Positions 33,915 to 41,855 of a stretch of 64,000 nt of DNA are shown in pieces. The notes beneath the pieces are model-generated. The model did not search any database, was not told where the DNA came from, and worked only from the letters and a program-made list of their open reading frames with translations. The stretch is from positions 1 through 64,000 of the forward strand of contig JAOAPI010000026.1 in the NCBI GenBank assembly GCA_025462865.1, written 5' to 3'. Made by a program: the position numbers and the translations under genes. This DNA comes from Candidatus Sulfotelmatobacter sp. Its GTDB lineage: Bacteria > Acidobacteriota > Terriglobia > Terriglobales > Acidobacteriaceae. The stretch's first letter is position 1; every line of letters begins with the position of its first letter.

Positions 33915-35009
33915 ATGATCCTCGACGCGCTCCATCGTATTGCTAATCACAACGAATCGCTGGCACGGGCTGAGGCGCGTGAAGTGATGGCGGAGGTGCT
34001 TGCCGGCAATTGCACGGATGCGCAGATTGCGGCGCTGCTGCTGGCTTTGCGCATGAAGGGCGAGACAGTGGAAGAGATTGTTGGGTTCGCGGAGGCGATC
34101 CGCGCGGCGGCAACACCGTTGCCGATATCGATGGGGGAGAATGATAGTGAGAAAACGTCTGCATCCGGCGCGATTGACCTGAGCGGTACGGGGCGCGATG
34201 CGCTGGGAGAATCGTCTCTGGTTGATACCAGCGGCACTGGCGGCGATGCGTGCGGAACTTTTAATATTTCGACGGCCACAGCGTTCGTTACAGCGGGAGC
34301 GGGAGTGCGCGTAGCCAAGCACGGCAACCGGAGCATCAGTTCGAAGTGCGGCTCGGCGGACGTGATGGAGGCGCTGGGGGTGAACATACAGCTATCTCCG
34401 GAACGCGCTGCAGAGTGCCTACGCGAAGTCGGCATCTGTTTTCTCTACGCGCCCGATCTGCATTCTTCGATGAAGCAAGTGCAGAAGGTGCGTCGCGAGC
34501 TGCGCTTGCGGACTATGTTCAACCTGCTGGGCCCGCTGACGAACCCCGCACGGGCTTCGGGACAAGTTGTGGGAGTGTATGCGCTTGAAATGGTAGAGAA
34601 GCTGGCTGAGGCGCTGAGCATGTTGGGACTGCATCGTGCGCTGGTAGTGCACGGTCTGGATGGGCTGGATGAGATCACGATTACGGGAGCGACTCGCGTG
34701 GCCGAAGCTCGTGATGGGATCGTGCGGACTTATGAGGTGGATCCGGAGGAGTTCGGGATGAAGCGCGCGTCACTCGCCGATATTTCTGGCGGGGATGCAA
34801 AAGAAAATGCGGCGATCGTGCTGGAGGTGTTGAGTGGGAAGAAATCTCCACGCCGCGATGTGGTTTTGTTGAACGCCGCTGCCGCACTGGTGGCTGCAGG
34901 GTGCGTCGATCATTTGGCGAATGGAATTCCGCTGGCTGTGAGGTCGATTGACTCTGGCGCGGCAGCGGGGAAACTGGAGAAGCTGGCGAGCTTTACGGTA
35001 GGCCGGTGA
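33915..35009 (+). CDS. trpD: Anthranilate phosphoribosyltransferase with duplicated PRPP loop
   Basis: Transfers phosphoribose from PRPP to anthranilate in tryptophan synthesis. Family blocks are [18 protein letters not shown] [73 protein letters not shown] and [10 protein letters not shown]. Residues 87-102 ([16 protein letters not shown]) are a diverged copy of the next 16 residues ([16 protein letters not shown]), so the PRPP-binding loop is preceded by a degenerate duplicate within an insertion of about 28 residues. I chose ATG 33915 over 33891 because MILDALHRI is the family start. No other trp gene lies in the window. Confidence 0.92.
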   Translation: MILDALHRIANHNESLARAEAREVMAEVLAGNCTDAQIAALLLALRMKGETVEEIVGFAEAIRAAATPLPISMGENDSEKTSASGAIDLSGTGRDALGESSLVDTSGTGGDACGTFNISTATAFVTAGAGVRVAKHGNRSISSKCGSADVMEALGVNIQLSPERAAECLREVGICFLYAPDLHSSMKQVQKVRRELRLRTMFNLLGPLTNPARASGQVVGVYALEMVEKLAEALSMLGLHRALVVHGLDGLDEITITGATRVAEARDGIVRTYEVDPEEFGMKRASLADISGGDAKENAAIVLEVLSGKKSPRRDVVLLNAAAALVAAGCVDHLANGIPLAVRSIDSGAAAGKLEKLASFTVGR

Positions 35010-35102
35010 TTGCGCAATAAAATGGAGTCTCGCGGAAAAGGATTTGCTTCGACGCTAAAGTGAGAATTTGTGCGGTCCCTACGCGACTCGTTACCCTTCT
35101 CC

Positions 35103-35160
35103 ACTTCTACCCGGTACTGACGTGCCGGGCTATCAGATGACGCCCCTACGGGGCTTAGAT
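35103..35160. repeat. REP-like palindromes after trpD
   Basis: CCCGGTACTGACGTGCCGGG and GCCCCTACGGGGC, in the same layout as 21150-21200. Confidence 0.55.
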
Positions 35161-35219
35161 CGCGTGCTCTTCCTAATGCGACCTTTCCCCAAAGCAATCT
35201 GAGAGATAGCTCTTGAAAG

Positions 35220-36938
35220 TCACTTCGCGTCGCTGGCTTCGATCTTGAATACATTATTCGTCGTGTCGCTCTCGGGCACGCTTCCATCGTTCACAACCAC
35301 TTCCTGCGGTAGCTTCGGGACCTCGACACGGATCACGCCGCTGCTTTTGCCGCGCACGACCAGGCGTTTCGTAACTTCTCCGCCGGCAAACTTTACGGTG
35401 AGCGGAACTTCGGCTCCAGCCGCGCCTGAGTTGGACACTGTAACCGTGAGCATGTAGCCCTCGGGTAGAGTCTTCCGGGTAAATACCGATTCCACTTTGA
35501 AATTGGGCAGGCCGCGGTCGCGGTAGACCCAGTCGTCGAAGAACCATTCCAGATCTTTCTGCGTTTGCGCTTGAAGCAAGCGCGGCATGTAGGAAGGTTC
35601 TTTATCCTGCTCGGAATGGTAGGAGGCGAGAGCTTTCTTGAGCGCTTGGTCGCCAATCATGTCGCGCAACATCCACCACACACACATCGCCTTGCTGCGG
35701 TAGAGTTCCTCGTCGGCAGTATTCACTAAAGACTGGCTGAGTTCATCGCCTGATTTGGGCGCACCTGTCTGCTTTTTGTCGACGGCGCTGAAGGCGGCTC
35801 TGTGCAATCCCATGTAATCGAGTGCGGCTTGACGACCGCTCTGATGTTCCAGATAGAGAGCCTGCGCGAAGTGAGCGAGGCCCTCGTTGATCCAGGGACG
35901 CGGGGAAAAGAAAGCCGCATGCGTTAACTGATGAGCAGCTACTAATCCTGCCAGCTTTGGATCCGTACTGGTGAGCGGCGTTAACAATAAAGATCCGCTT
36001 TCAAACGGTGCGGCACTCGCGTCGCTGAGATCTGCAGTTTGAGCTTTTCCTCGTGGTGTTCCAAACCATTCGCTGATGAACGAAGTTACTTTCCCTGCGG
36101 CATCCGCGTAATTGGTTGCCGATGATTCGTGGCCGTGCAGGAAATGAACTGTGATGGCCGCCCGGTCCGTGACCTCATAGTTTGCGATCACAAAAGCCGG
36201 GACGACCGATCCCAGGGAATGATAGGTGCAATCCGCAACAAACTGATGTTGTAGTTCGTGCGCCGTCGGGCAACTCGTCGCATTGACCAGAAGTTCCGGT
36301 TGGTCAGCGTCTTCGTCGCTCGATACTGCGACCTGCAGATGCATGGTGGAAGAGCTTTCCCGGTCTTTCCAACGGCTCAGAATCTCGAAGACGATGTTGC
36401 CTTCAGAAAGATTCGCTGCGTCGGTCGCGATGGGATACCAAGTAACATAACCCGCTCCGCGCACCGCTGTGAACTTCACACTGATCCGGTCCCAATCGGT
36501 GCTGTTGGCCGCTGCTTCGGGCGTTCCAATCCGCGTGAGGCGCGCCGCGTCGAGCACGATGACGCCTTCGTACGCGATCTCCAAATCAACGGTGCCTTTA
36601 GGCGGGAGGGAGTCGGGCAGAGTGACAACAGCTTCAGAAAGCGAGCCGGTGTGATCGATATCGGAATTGTACGGTTGCGAAACAAATTGCAGCGGTTTGC
36701 CGCCGGCCTTGATCGAACGCCAGTCCAGAGAAGAGGAAATCTGTAATACCGCGATCTTCTGTGGCGTCGATGAGTCATTTCGCAGCGTGATCTTGCCACG
36801 GACTCCCAGGCGCTGTTGCTCGGGCTCGATGCGGACGTTCAGGTCGTAGTTCGTGAAGGTGAATGCTTCGCGGTCAAGAGCGAAAGCATTCAGAGCGGAG
36901 GCGCAGAGAGCGCAGAGAAAACAGAGGCGCAACTTCAT
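35220..36938 (-). CDS. M1-like metallopeptidase with altered HExxH
   Basis: A 572-residue exported protein. Residues 1-20 are a cysteine-rich signal peptide (RLCFLCALCASALNAFA) encoded by dispersed-repeat DNA. An M1-type N-terminal beta domain follows (NYDLNVRIEPEQQRLGVRGKITLRNDS), then a gluzincin-like core, AAHQLTHAAFF at residues 334-344 with NEGLAHFAQ after it, and a C-terminal beta domain (VSNSGAAGAEVPLTVKFAGG). The zinc motif is H336-Q337-x-x-H340, with Gln where Glu is expected. The third ligand Glu follows at +12 rather than the usual +19, so catalysis is doubtful. Its start overlaps the rlmB stop by ATGA. Confidence 0.72.
   Translation of the reverse strand: MKLRLCFLCALCASALNAFALDREAFTFTNYDLNVRIEPEQQRLGVRGKITLRNDSSTPQKIAVLQISSSLDWRSIKAGGKPLQFVSQPYNSDIDHTGSLSEAVVTLPDSLPPKGTVDLEIAYEGVIVLDAARLTRIGTPEAAANSTDWDRISVKFTAVRGAGYVTWYPIATDAANLSEGNIVFEILSRWKDRESSSTMHLQVAVSSDEDADQPELLVNATSCPTAHELQHQFVADCTYHSLGSVVPAFVIANYEVTDRAAITVHFLHGHESSATNYADAAGKVTSFISEWFGTPRGKAQTADLSDASAAPFESGSLLLTPLTSTDPKLAGLVAAHQLTHAAFFSPRPWINEGLAHFAQALYLEHQSGRQAALDYMGLHRAAFSAVDKKQTGAPKSGDELSQSLVNTADEELYRSKAMCVWWMLRDMIGDQALKKALASYHSEQDKEPSYMPRLLQAQTQKDLEWFFDDWVYRDRGLPNFKVESVFTRKTLPEGYMLTVTVSNSGAAGAEVPLTVKFAGGEVTKRLVVRGKSSGVIRVEVPKLPQEVVVNDGSVPESDTTNNVFKIEASDAK
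36889..36935. repeat. CACAGAGG-family repeat inside a signal peptide
   Basis: On the plus strand this reads GCGGAGGCGCAGAGAGCGCA then GAGAAAACAGAGGCGC. It is the cacagag/gcagag type of dispersed repeat also seen at 44945 and 49739. Here it encodes, on the minus strand, residues 2-17 of the M1-like protein. Confidence 0.7.
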
Positions 36939-37705
36939 TTTGTTCTGGATGACGCCTCTTTGTTCCGCGGGCTGCTTTTCGCGCGGCGCTGGCGCACGAT
37001 TTCGTACATCACTACGGCTCCGGCGACCGAGACATTAAGCGACGGGACTTTTCCGAGCATTGGAATCGAGACGAGAAAGTCACACTTCTTCTTTACCAGA
37101 TCGTGCAGGCCTTTGCCTTCAGCGCCCAAAACCAGGGCACAGTCCATGTTGTAGTCGAGTGCGTCGTAGGTTTGCGGGCCGCGTTCGTCGAGGCCGACGG
37201 TCCAGATGTTACGGTCTTTCAATTCTTCGACAGTGCGCGCGATGTTGGTTACCTTTGCGATGGGAAGGTATTCACTGGCTCCGGCCGAAGTTTTTGTTAC
37301 AGTCCCGGTGACAGGAGCGGCGCGTCGCTCGGGAATGACTACGCCATCGGCGCCAGCGGCGTCGGCAGTGCGCATGAGTGCGCCGAGATTGTGCGGGTCT
37401 TCGATCCCATCGAGGACGATGACGAGGGAATATTGTCCACGCTTGGCACCGACCACGTCATCGAGATCGCTGTATTGTTTCGCGGAGGTGACAGCAACGA
37501 CTCCCTGGTGCGCGGCCCTGCCGGCCATTTCGTCGAGTTCGGTACGCGTGAGGAAACGCACGGGGACGCCGAGACGACGGCATTCTTCGATCATGCGTTG
37601 CAGGCGGATGTCGTGCCGCTCCTTCGCCATGCCAACCCACTGGAAAGCGCGTCCGCGGGCCTTGAGCGCCTCGGTGACCGCGTTGATGCCATAGATGTAG
37701 TTCAT
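36935..37705 (-). CDS. rlmB: 23S rRNA 2'-O-ribose methyltransferase RlmB
   Basis: A SpoU-family (SPOUT knot) methyltransferase for guanosine 2251 of 23S rRNA. The 256-residue protein has the N-terminal substrate-binding part (MNYIYGINAVTEALKARG) and the three SpoU motifs: DGIEDPHNLGALMRTADAAGADGVV, LVLGAEGKGLHDLVKKKCDFLVSIPM and SLNVSVAGAVVMYEIVRQR. It is normal in length. It would use the S-adenosylmethionine supplied by MetK. The next gene overlaps it by 4 nt. Confidence 0.95.
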   Translation of the reverse strand: MNYIYGINAVTEALKARGRAFQWVGMAKERHDIRLQRMIEECRRLGVPVRFLTRTELDEMAGRAAHQGVVAVTSAKQYSDLDDVVGAKRGQYSLVIVLDGIEDPHNLGALMRTADAAGADGVVIPERRAAPVTGTVTKTSAGASEYLPIAKVTNIARTVEELKDRNIWTVGLDERGPQTYDALDYNMDCALVLGAEGKGLHDLVKKKCDFLVSIPMLGKVPSLNVSVAGAVVMYEIVRQRRAKSSPRNKEASSRTK

Positions 37706-37745
37706 GAATATTCAGTGTACCGAAAGCTGGGGACGTGGGCCGCTT

Positions 37746-38015
37746 TCAGATGCGTGTCATGGCGTTCTCGTGGATTGAGCCGCCACTGTAAGGCCCGCCT
37801 CCATCAGCATCGAGCTGGGGCTCGTCGAACCATACCCAGTAAACCTTCGCCTCGCCCAGCGCGCTATGTTCTTGTCGCGTCATACCACCATCCCAGGGAC
37901 CGCTGATAGCGATGACCTGAGGGGGTGGCGCAGAGATGGTTCCCAGAGCACCCTTTGCCCAGAAAAAATCTTTTGCAATGCGTATGCGATCGCCTGCGGA
38001 AAATCGTGCGCTCAT
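37746..38015 (-). CDS. Conserved small hypothetical protein
   Basis: An 89-residue soluble protein, MSARFSAGDRIRIAKDFFWAKGALGTI..., followed by VIAISGPWDGGMTRQ, VYWVWFDEPQLDADGGGPYSGGSI and an acidic/aromatic tail. The start resembles small SH3-like barrels with a GDRIRIxxxxxxAKGxxGTI pattern. GGAGG precedes ATG 38015 with good spacing. The function is unknown. It sits between peroxiredoxin and rlmB on the same strand. Confidence 0.6.
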   Translation of the reverse strand: MSARFSAGDRIRIAKDFFWAKGALGTISAPPPQVIAISGPWDGGMTRQEHSALGEAKVYWVWFDEPQLDADGGGPYSGGSIHENAMTRI

Positions 38016-38067
38016 CTATCGGTCCTCCGCTTCAGTTCCAGTCCTCGTGCTGAGCTTCCAAGTTCTT

Positions 38068-38751
38068 TTATCGAAGGAATCGGACAATATCTTGCGGCTC
38101 GGGTCGCTCCGTGTAGTCCTCGTTCGCGGAAGCGTAGAGCACGGTGCCATCATGGTCGATGATGTAGGTCGCGGGAATCGGCAACTCCCAACTGCTGTCG
38201 CCGTTTACAAAGGGCAAGTTGACGAACGCACGTCGATAGACGGCTTTCTGTTCGTCGGGAACGCGGTAAGTGAGGCCGAATTGTCGCGCTACTTTATTAC
38301 CCGCATCGGAGAGCAGAGCGAAGCGCAGCTTATGCTGGTCGCGCATGAAGAATGATTGCTGGACAGTCTGTGGGGAAATGGCGACGAGAATCGCGCCTGC
38401 CTGCTCGATCTCTGGTCGGATAAAGTTCATGGCTTCCATCTGCGCGACGCAGAACGGGCACCAGCGTCCGCGGACGAAGGAGAGAACGAGGCGTCCTCTG
38501 GCTAGCAGGTCGGAGGAAGAGAGGGTTTTACCATCGTGATCTTGCAGTTGGAATTCGGGAATCTTTGAGCCTATGGGAAGAATACTCGCTGCCAAGCGTT
38601 GGCGCTTCAAATCTGCGATGGCGCGGGCATGAACTGCTTGCGTTTCCGCTGGAACATATTTCGTGATCAGTTCTTTACGCTCGGCGAGGATTTCGTGCAG
38701 TGGGCGAATGTCGGTATCGAGTGAAGTCTCTTCTAGGGAGCGCCATTTCAT
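38068..38751 (-). CDS. Peroxiredoxin-like (AhpC/TSA) protein
   Basis: A 227-residue thioredoxin-fold protein. An N-terminal helical extension of about 60 residues (EILAERKELITKYVPAETQ) precedes the peroxiredoxin core: FQLQDHDGKTLSSSDLLARGRLVLSFVRGRWCPFCVAQMEAM with a CPFC pair, then AGAILVAISPQT and TYIIDHDGTVLYASANEDYTERP. It resembles the Prx-like2/AhpC-TSA group, presumed to reduce peroxides with thiol donors. It lies just downstream of ffh. Confidence 0.82.
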   Translation of the reverse strand: MKWRSLEETSLDTDIRPLHEILAERKELITKYVPAETQAVHARAIADLKRQRLAASILPIGSKIPEFQLQDHDGKTLSSSDLLARGRLVLSFVRGRWCPFCVAQMEAMNFIRPEIEQAGAILVAISPQTVQQSFFMRDQHKLRFALLSDAGNKVARQFGLTYRVPDEQKAVYRRAFVNLPFVNGDSSWELPIPATYIIDHDGTVLYASANEDYTERPEPQDIVRFLR

Positions 38752-38754
38752 AAA

Positions 38755-38833
38755 TCAGTGTCTGGTGATCAGTGGCTAGGGACCAGAAAAGACCGGGCGC
38801 ATTCTGCCCACTCATCACCAGCCACTCCTAACT
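38755..38833. repeat. GGTCAGTG-type imperfect palindrome
   Basis: CAGTGTCTGGTGATCAGTGG on the left and CCACTCATCACCAGCCACTC on the right form a partial inverted repeat. A related, more perfect copy lies at 56902-56972. It fills the gap between ffh and the peroxiredoxin gene. Confidence 0.55.
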
Positions 38834-38837
38834 GCAA

Positions 38838-40241
38838 CTACATCCCCGGCAGCTTCATCCCCGCCATGCGCCGCGCGAAGCTGGGCTTGCCCATCTGCTT
38901 GAACATTTTTTTCATCTGCGCGTATTGGCGAAGCAGGTTATTTACTTCCTGCACGGTCGTACCCGAGCCACGGGAGATGCGTTTGCGGCGGCTGCCGTTG
39001 ATTACTTCATGGTGATTGCGCTCGTGCATGGTCATCGAATTGATGATGGCTTCGACGCGGTTAATTTGTTTTTCATCCACGCTGTCGGCGGCTTTCTGCA
39101 ATCCTGAAAATGGCCCGACACTCGGCAGCATCCCCATCAGGCTCTTGATGGAGCCCATCTTTTTTACCTGGCGCAACTGGTCGCGAAAGTCCTCGAGTGA
39201 GAAGCCGTCGCCGGTGAGGGCTTTGGTGGCCATCTCCTGCGCTTTTTTCTTATCGATCTGCGATTCGGCCCGCTCGATCAGCGAGAGAATGTCGCCCATG
39301 CCGAGAATGCGTGACACGATGCGATCGGGATGGAACGGCTCCAGGGCGTCGTATTTCTCGCCCACGCCAATGAACTTGATGGGCTGTCCCGTGACCTGGC
39401 GGATGGAGAGGGCCGCGCCGCCTCGGGCGTCGCCATCCATTTTGGTGAGGATGATGCCGGTGAGCGAAAGCTTCTTGTGAAATTCGTCGGCGGAGCGGAC
39501 GGCGTCCTGACCGGTCATGGCGTCGGCAACGAACAGAATCTCTGAGGGGTTCAGCAGCTTTTTCAGCGACTGCATCTCGCTCATGAGTTCGTCGTCGATG
39601 TGCAGACGTCCAGCGGTATCGACGATAAGGACGTCACATCCGGAATTGATGGCTTCGCGGCGCGCTTCTTTTGCAAGACGCTCGACATCGGCAGAGTTCG
39701 GGTGGGGGCGGACGCCTTCGTCCGCCCCTTCCCGGACGAATGCGTCCGGGGCTACGTGACCTTCGTAAATCTGCGCCTTGACCGCCTGGGCCACAATTTT
39801 TAATTGCTCGCGCGCGGCGGGACGGTATACGTCCACTGAAACCAGCAGCGGACGATGGCCGCCGGTCTTGAACCAGTTCGCGAGCTTGCCCGAGGTGGTG
39901 GTCTTGCCGGAGCCTTGAAGTCCGGCCATGAGCACGACCGTGGGCGGCTGCGAAGCAAACTTCACGCGCGCCGTGTCTTTGCCGAGAGTTTCGACCAGTT
40001 CGTCGCGCACGATTTTGATGACCTGCTCGCCGGGAGAAAGCGCGGTGAGCACTTCCTGGCCGACGGCTTTCGCCTGGATACGGTCGATCAGCTCTTTGAC
40101 CACTTTGAAGTTGACGTCGGCCTCGAGCAGGGCGAGGCGGATTTCGCGGAGAGCCTCGGCAATATTTTCTTCGCTGAGGCGGGCCTGGCCGCGGAGGGAC
40201 TTGAAGGCGCGTTGGAGTTTTTCCTGGAGATTCTCGAACAT
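38838..40241 (-). CDS. ffh: Signal recognition particle protein Ffh with in-frame palindromic insert
   Basis: The SRP GTPase that targets nascent membrane proteins. The 467-residue protein has the N domain (MFENLQEKLQRAFKSLRG), GTPase motifs GLQGSGKTTTSGKLA, VDVYRPAAREQL, DVLIVDTAGRLHIDDELM, TKMDGDARGG and GVGEKYDALEPFHPDRI, and a Met-rich M domain ending MFKQMGKPSFARRMAGMKLPGM. Between YRPAAREQL and VDTAGR, residues ~161-180 (APDAFVREGADEGVRPHPN) are extra compared with E. coli Ffh and are encoded by two tandem hairpins at 39704-39751. ATG 40241 is preferred over an upstream TTG at 40253. Confidence 0.96.
   Translation of the reverse strand: MFENLQEKLQRAFKSLRGQARLSEENIAEALREIRLALLEADVNFKVVKELIDRIQAKAVGQEVLTALSPGEQVIKIVRDELVETLGKDTARVKFASQPPTVVLMAGLQGSGKTTTSGKLANWFKTGGHRPLLVSVDVYRPAAREQLKIVAQAVKAQIYEGHVAPDAFVREGADEGVRPHPNSADVERLAKEARREAINSGCDVLIVDTAGRLHIDDELMSEMQSLKKLLNPSEILFVADAMTGQDAVRSADEFHKKLSLTGIILTKMDGDARGGAALSIRQVTGQPIKFIGVGEKYDALEPFHPDRIVSRILGMGDILSLIERAESQIDKKKAQEMATKALTGDGFSLEDFRDQLRQVKKMGSIKSLMGMLPSVGPFSGLQKAADSVDEKQINRVEAIINSMTMHERNHHEVINGSRRKRISRGSGTTVQEVNNLLRQYAQMKKMFKQMGKPSFARRMAGMKLPGM
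39704..39751. repeat. Double palindrome inserted in ffh
   Basis: GGGGCGGACG-CCTT-CGTCCGCCCC (39705-39728) is followed after TT by CCCGGACG-AATG-CGTCCGGG (39731-39750). Two perfect stems of 10 and 8 bp lie within coding sequence and keep the reading frame. Confidence 0.9.
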
Positions 40242-40274
40242 AGGGGTAAGCAATAATTTTAACAGGCGCGCGGG

Positions 40275-40574
40275 CTATGCCAGCACTTCATCAAACTGGA
40301 TGAGCGGTTCGATGTTGGTGTAGTTAGGAATGTCAGCAAGGATTTCCGTGCCATGTTGCGCAAGAACTGCCTGAAAGGCTGCCATCGAATCGATCGGGAT
40401 CGCTGCCACACAGACGAATGCCGCGGGTGAACCTGTCACGGAGGACATTCCCCGGCGGACCTCAATGCTTTTTCCGACGAGCCCCTCGACCAACGGGATG
40501 TGTTTCTTCATGTAATAGTCGAAATCGAACTTCGAGTTCGCTTTGTTTGGGTAGACAACTGTTACGCATTGCAT
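40275..40574 (-). CDS. EthD-family protein
   Basis: A 99-residue ferredoxin-like dimeric protein of the EthD group: VTVVYPNKANSKFDFDYYMKKHIPLVEGLVGKSIEVRRGM, then FVCVAAIPIDSMAAFQAVLAQHGTEILADIPNYTNIEPLIQFDEV. The FDYYxxKHxPL motif with its His is the family hallmark. ATG 40574 follows GAGGAG. EthD was found in ether degradation; most relatives, including this one, have unknown roles. Confidence 0.85.
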   Translation of the reverse strand: MQCVTVVYPNKANSKFDFDYYMKKHIPLVEGLVGKSIEVRRGMSSVTGSPAAFVCVAAIPIDSMAAFQAVLAQHGTEILADIPNYTNIEPLIQFDEVLA

Positions 40575-40675
40575 GGCGATTCTCCTCTCAGAGGTTGGTA
40601 TTGTACCCGGATGTGCAGCGTCGAGACGATTGATTTCAAGAGAAGTCTCCGTAACGCACATTTTTGCTCGCGAAG

Positions 40676-40742
40676 GTAAGGGGTCCTTCGACTGCGCGAA
40701 TGATGCGCTTCGCGCAGCGTTCGCTTCGATCAGGAAGACATA
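40676..40742. repeat. GGATGACA-family element at the end of the deacetylase gene
   Basis: GTAAGGGGTCCTTCGACTGC, an internal GATGCGCTTCGCGCAGC palindrome, and ATCAGGAAGACAT. Its right edge overlaps the stop codon of the deacetylase-like gene at 40730. Confidence 0.65.
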
Positions 40743-41749
40743 CGTTTTGTGAATACTTCTTTTGCAGCGATCACGGTATCGCAGTGGATGGTGACGGTGT
40801 CTTCGACGTTGCGAGCGTAGCCCCCGGCATAGGTCACCATCACGGGGATGTTGCGGGCGCGGGCCACGCGGAAGACGAGTTCATCACGGCGCTTCAAGCC
40901 ATCGATGGTGAGAGAGAGTCCGCCGAGTTGGTCTTCGCGGTAGGGGTCGGCGCCGGCGATGTAGCAGAGAAGATCTGGTTCGAATTGGCGAAGGCCGGAG
41001 CTGAGTGCGTTGTCGAGCCATGCGAGGTAGTCGTCGTCGGTAGTGCCGTCGGGAAGGTCCACGTCGATCGAGGAAGGTGGCTTCCACAGGGGATAGTTGT
41101 TGTGCTGATGTAGCGAGATGGTGAAGACGTCGCCGGAGTGGGCGACGCGTATTTTGCCGGACGCCCGCGAATTTCGGGATGACGGGCCGAGCGTCCCTGG
41201 ACCTGCCGAAGGAAGCGGTTCAGTCGTGGTTCGCGTCCCAGGAAAGATTGCGGCGGTGCCGTTGCCGTGGTGAACGTCGCAATCCACCGTCATGGCAGTG
41301 CGAATGTTTTCGTCGCGCTGCATGCGGCGGATGGCGACGGCTACATCGTGAATCATGCAGAAGCCTTCACCGTGGTCGGGAAAGGCGTGGTGAAATCCGC
41401 CGCCAATGTTGACGGAGACGCCGTCAGTTAAGGCTTGCCGCGCGGCGAGGATTGATCCGCCAGCGGACAGCCAGAAAGCTTCCACCAAATTGCGCGAGTA
41501 GGGAATCTCCAATTCCATCTCTTCGCGCGGGCTGAGAGTTCCGGTCTTCAGCTTGTGGACGTATTCAGGCGTGTGAACGAGCAGGATGTCCTCGTCACTA
41601 GCGGGCTGAGGTTTGAGAAAATCATGAGCCTCAGCAATTTTGTTTGAGATCAGCCGGTCGTGAATGCGGCGGTATTTTTCTGCGGGAAAGACATGCTGCC
41701 CGATCGGCAGATAATAGGCGTCGCTGTAGACGAGCTTGAAGGGGAGCAT
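40730..41749 (-). CDS. Histone-deacetylase-family amidohydrolase with in-frame insert
   Basis: A 339-residue arginase/deacetylase-fold zinc hydrolase like AcuC and acetylpolyamine amidohydrolases. It has GGGFHHAFPDHGEGFCMIHDVAVA (catalytic His pair), TVDCDVHHGNGTAAIF (zinc Asp and His), DVFTISLHQHNNYP and AGADPYREDQLGG (second zinc Asp). Between AIFPG and DVFTIS about 35 residues (~169-203: TRTTTEPLPSAGPG..., with GPSSRNSRASGKIRVAHSG) interrupt the conserved core. They are encoded by DNA resembling the GGATGACA repeat family. ATG 41749 is chosen; the longer frame overlaps the next gene. Confidence 0.88.
   Translation of the reverse strand: MLPFKLVYSDAYYLPIGQHVFPAEKYRRIHDRLISNKIAEAHDFLKPQPASDEDILLVHTPEYVHKLKTGTLSPREEMELEIPYSRNLVEAFWLSAGGSILAARQALTDGVSVNIGGGFHHAFPDHGEGFCMIHDVAVAIRRMQRDENIRTAMTVDCDVHHGNGTAAIFPGTRTTTEPLPSAGPGTLGPSSRNSRASGKIRVAHSGDVFTISLHQHNNYPLWKPPSSIDVDLPDGTTDDDYLAWLDNALSSGLRQFEPDLLCYIAGADPYREDQLGGLSLTIDGLKRRDELVFRVARARNIPVMVTYAGGYARNVEDTVTIHCDTVIAAKEVFTKRMSS
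41132..41244. repeat. Repeat-like insert inside the deacetylase gene
   Basis: Contains CGCCCGCGAATTTCGGGATG then ACGGGCCGAGCGTCCCTGG. GGGATGACG preceded by an imperfect GCCCGCGAA/TTCGGG palindrome matches the end of the GGATGACA family. Confidence 0.5.
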
Positions 41750-41855
41750 GACAGTGCGACTTTTATGATACTGCGGGGCGCGAGACTTCGCGATGCGGCT
41801 CAGCATGGCGCGGGCTTTGGTTGATGCGACCCGCTCCACCCCGAGACCGCCGATT

